A stretch of 6,707 nucleotides of DNA from Bacteroidota bacterium (GTDB lineage Bacteria > Bacteroidota > Bacteroidia > UBA7662). Position 1 is the stretch's first letter. Every line of letters starts with the position of its first letter. The notes under the pieces were generated by a model. It had not been told where the DNA came from. It was given only the letters and a program-made list of their open reading frames with translations, and ran no database searches. The stretch lies in the NCBI GenBank assembly GCA_016868485.1, contig VGGT01000104.1:1-6707 (forward strand). The letters are read 5' to 3'. Both the position numbers and the translations under genes were made by a program. Shown here piece after piece: positions 6,219 to 6,707 of the stretch.

Positions 6219-6707
6219 ATGAACACTGCACTCCACAACTTTTCGGCTGGCCCTGGTATTCTACCCCCATCTGTTATTGAAGCCTCTGCACAAGACCTTG
6301 TGAACTTTAGTGGCACCGGCCTTTCGGTTATCGAAGTATCGCACCGAGGCAAGGAGTTTGTGGCTGTGATGGACGAGGCCCGTGCTCGGGTGCGCCAACT
6401 GCTGCAATTGGGCGACGACTACGAAGTGCTGTTTTTACAAGGCGGGGCGAGCCTTCAATTTTGCATGGTGCCCTACAATCTGTTGCCCGAACAGGGGATG
6501 GCCGCCTACCTCAATACCGGGGTTTGGGCTACCAAAGCCATCCAAGACGCGCGTCTATTGGGGCGGGTGGAGGTCGTGGGCACCTCAGTGGACAGGAATT
6601 TTTGTTATATCCCTCGCAACTATTCCATCCCATCCGATGCTGCCTACCTTCATATAACATCTAACAACACGATTTTTGGCACCGAAATGCACGCATTTCC
6701 CGAAAGT
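6219..6707 (+). CDS. serC: Phosphoserine aminotransferase, 5' part (cut by window edge)
   Basis: An open frame of 163 codons from the ATG at 6219, running off the window without a stop; the full enzyme is usually about 355-365 aa. It catalyses PLP-dependent interconversion of 3-phosphohydroxypyruvate and glutamate with O-phosphoserine and 2-oxoglutarate, the second step of serine synthesis. Family landmarks are HNFSAGPGILP (6-16), GTGLSVIEVSHRGKEF (32-47), LFLQGGASLQFCMVPYNLL (71-89, with GGAS at the PLP phosphate), W103 (the ring-stacking tryptophan of the family) and ITSNNTIFGTE (146-156). The catalytic lysine lies beyond the window. It may also act on the pyridoxal-phosphate pathway intermediate, as E. 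coli SerC does. It is separated from the upstream operon by 63 bp and probably has its own promoter. Confidence 0.95.
   Translation, partial: MNTALHNFSAGPGILPPSVIEASAQDLVNFSGTGLSVIEVSHRGKEFVAVMDEARARVRQLLQLGDDYEVLFLQGGASLQFCMVPYNLLPEQGMAAYLNTGVWATKAIQDARLLGRVEVVGTSVDRNFCYIPRNYSIPSDAAYLHITSNNTIFGTEMHAFPES

Overview
This window looks like chromosomal DNA from a member of the Bacteroidota with fairly high GC for that phylum (above 50% by eye). Three things point there: a TonB-dependent receptor with an N-terminal carboxypeptidase-regulatory-like domain followed by a DUF4249-type lipoprotein, a Fur-family regulator of a subtype I associate with Bacteroidota, and TTTG/TAnnTTTG-like promoter elements with no strong Shine-Dalgarno sequences. 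No finer taxonomic placement can be made from the sequence alone.

Layout. A short-chain dehydrogenase of the 2,4-dienoyl-CoA reductase type lies on the minus strand (22-873). A 59-bp divergent intergenic region (874-932) separates it from a tightly packed plus-strand gene string. That region holds candidate promoters in both directions and a perfect 7+7 bp palindrome. The plus-strand string is: a 65-aa two-helix membrane protein (933-1130), a Fur-family metal regulator (1130-1582), kynureninase (1625-2887), a TonB-dependent outer-membrane receptor (2884-5274) and a DUF4249-like lipoprotein (5271-6155). Three of its four junctions are stop/start overlaps (TGATG or ATGA). The exception is the fur-kynU junction, which has been spread apart by three copies of an 18-bp repeat. 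Each copy contains the fur stop and a TTG that resembles the kynU start. After a 63-bp gap, the 5' part of phosphoserine aminotransferase (serC, 6219 to the window edge) begins.

How the genes may work together. The overlaps imply one transcript from the membrane protein to the DUF4249 lipoprotein. The receptor and lipoprotein probably form an outer-membrane uptake or surface-binding pair, and a Fur-family protein encoded on the same transcript may control it in response to metal. Kynureninase (making anthranilate or 3-hydroxyanthranilate) between the regulator and the receptor is the unexpected element. It may simply be a housekeeping gene caught in the operon, or it may link tryptophan-derived aromatic acids to metal or ligand uptake; the sequence does not decide. 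I found no CRISPR array, tRNA, rRNA, insertion sequence or clearly new defence-type system.
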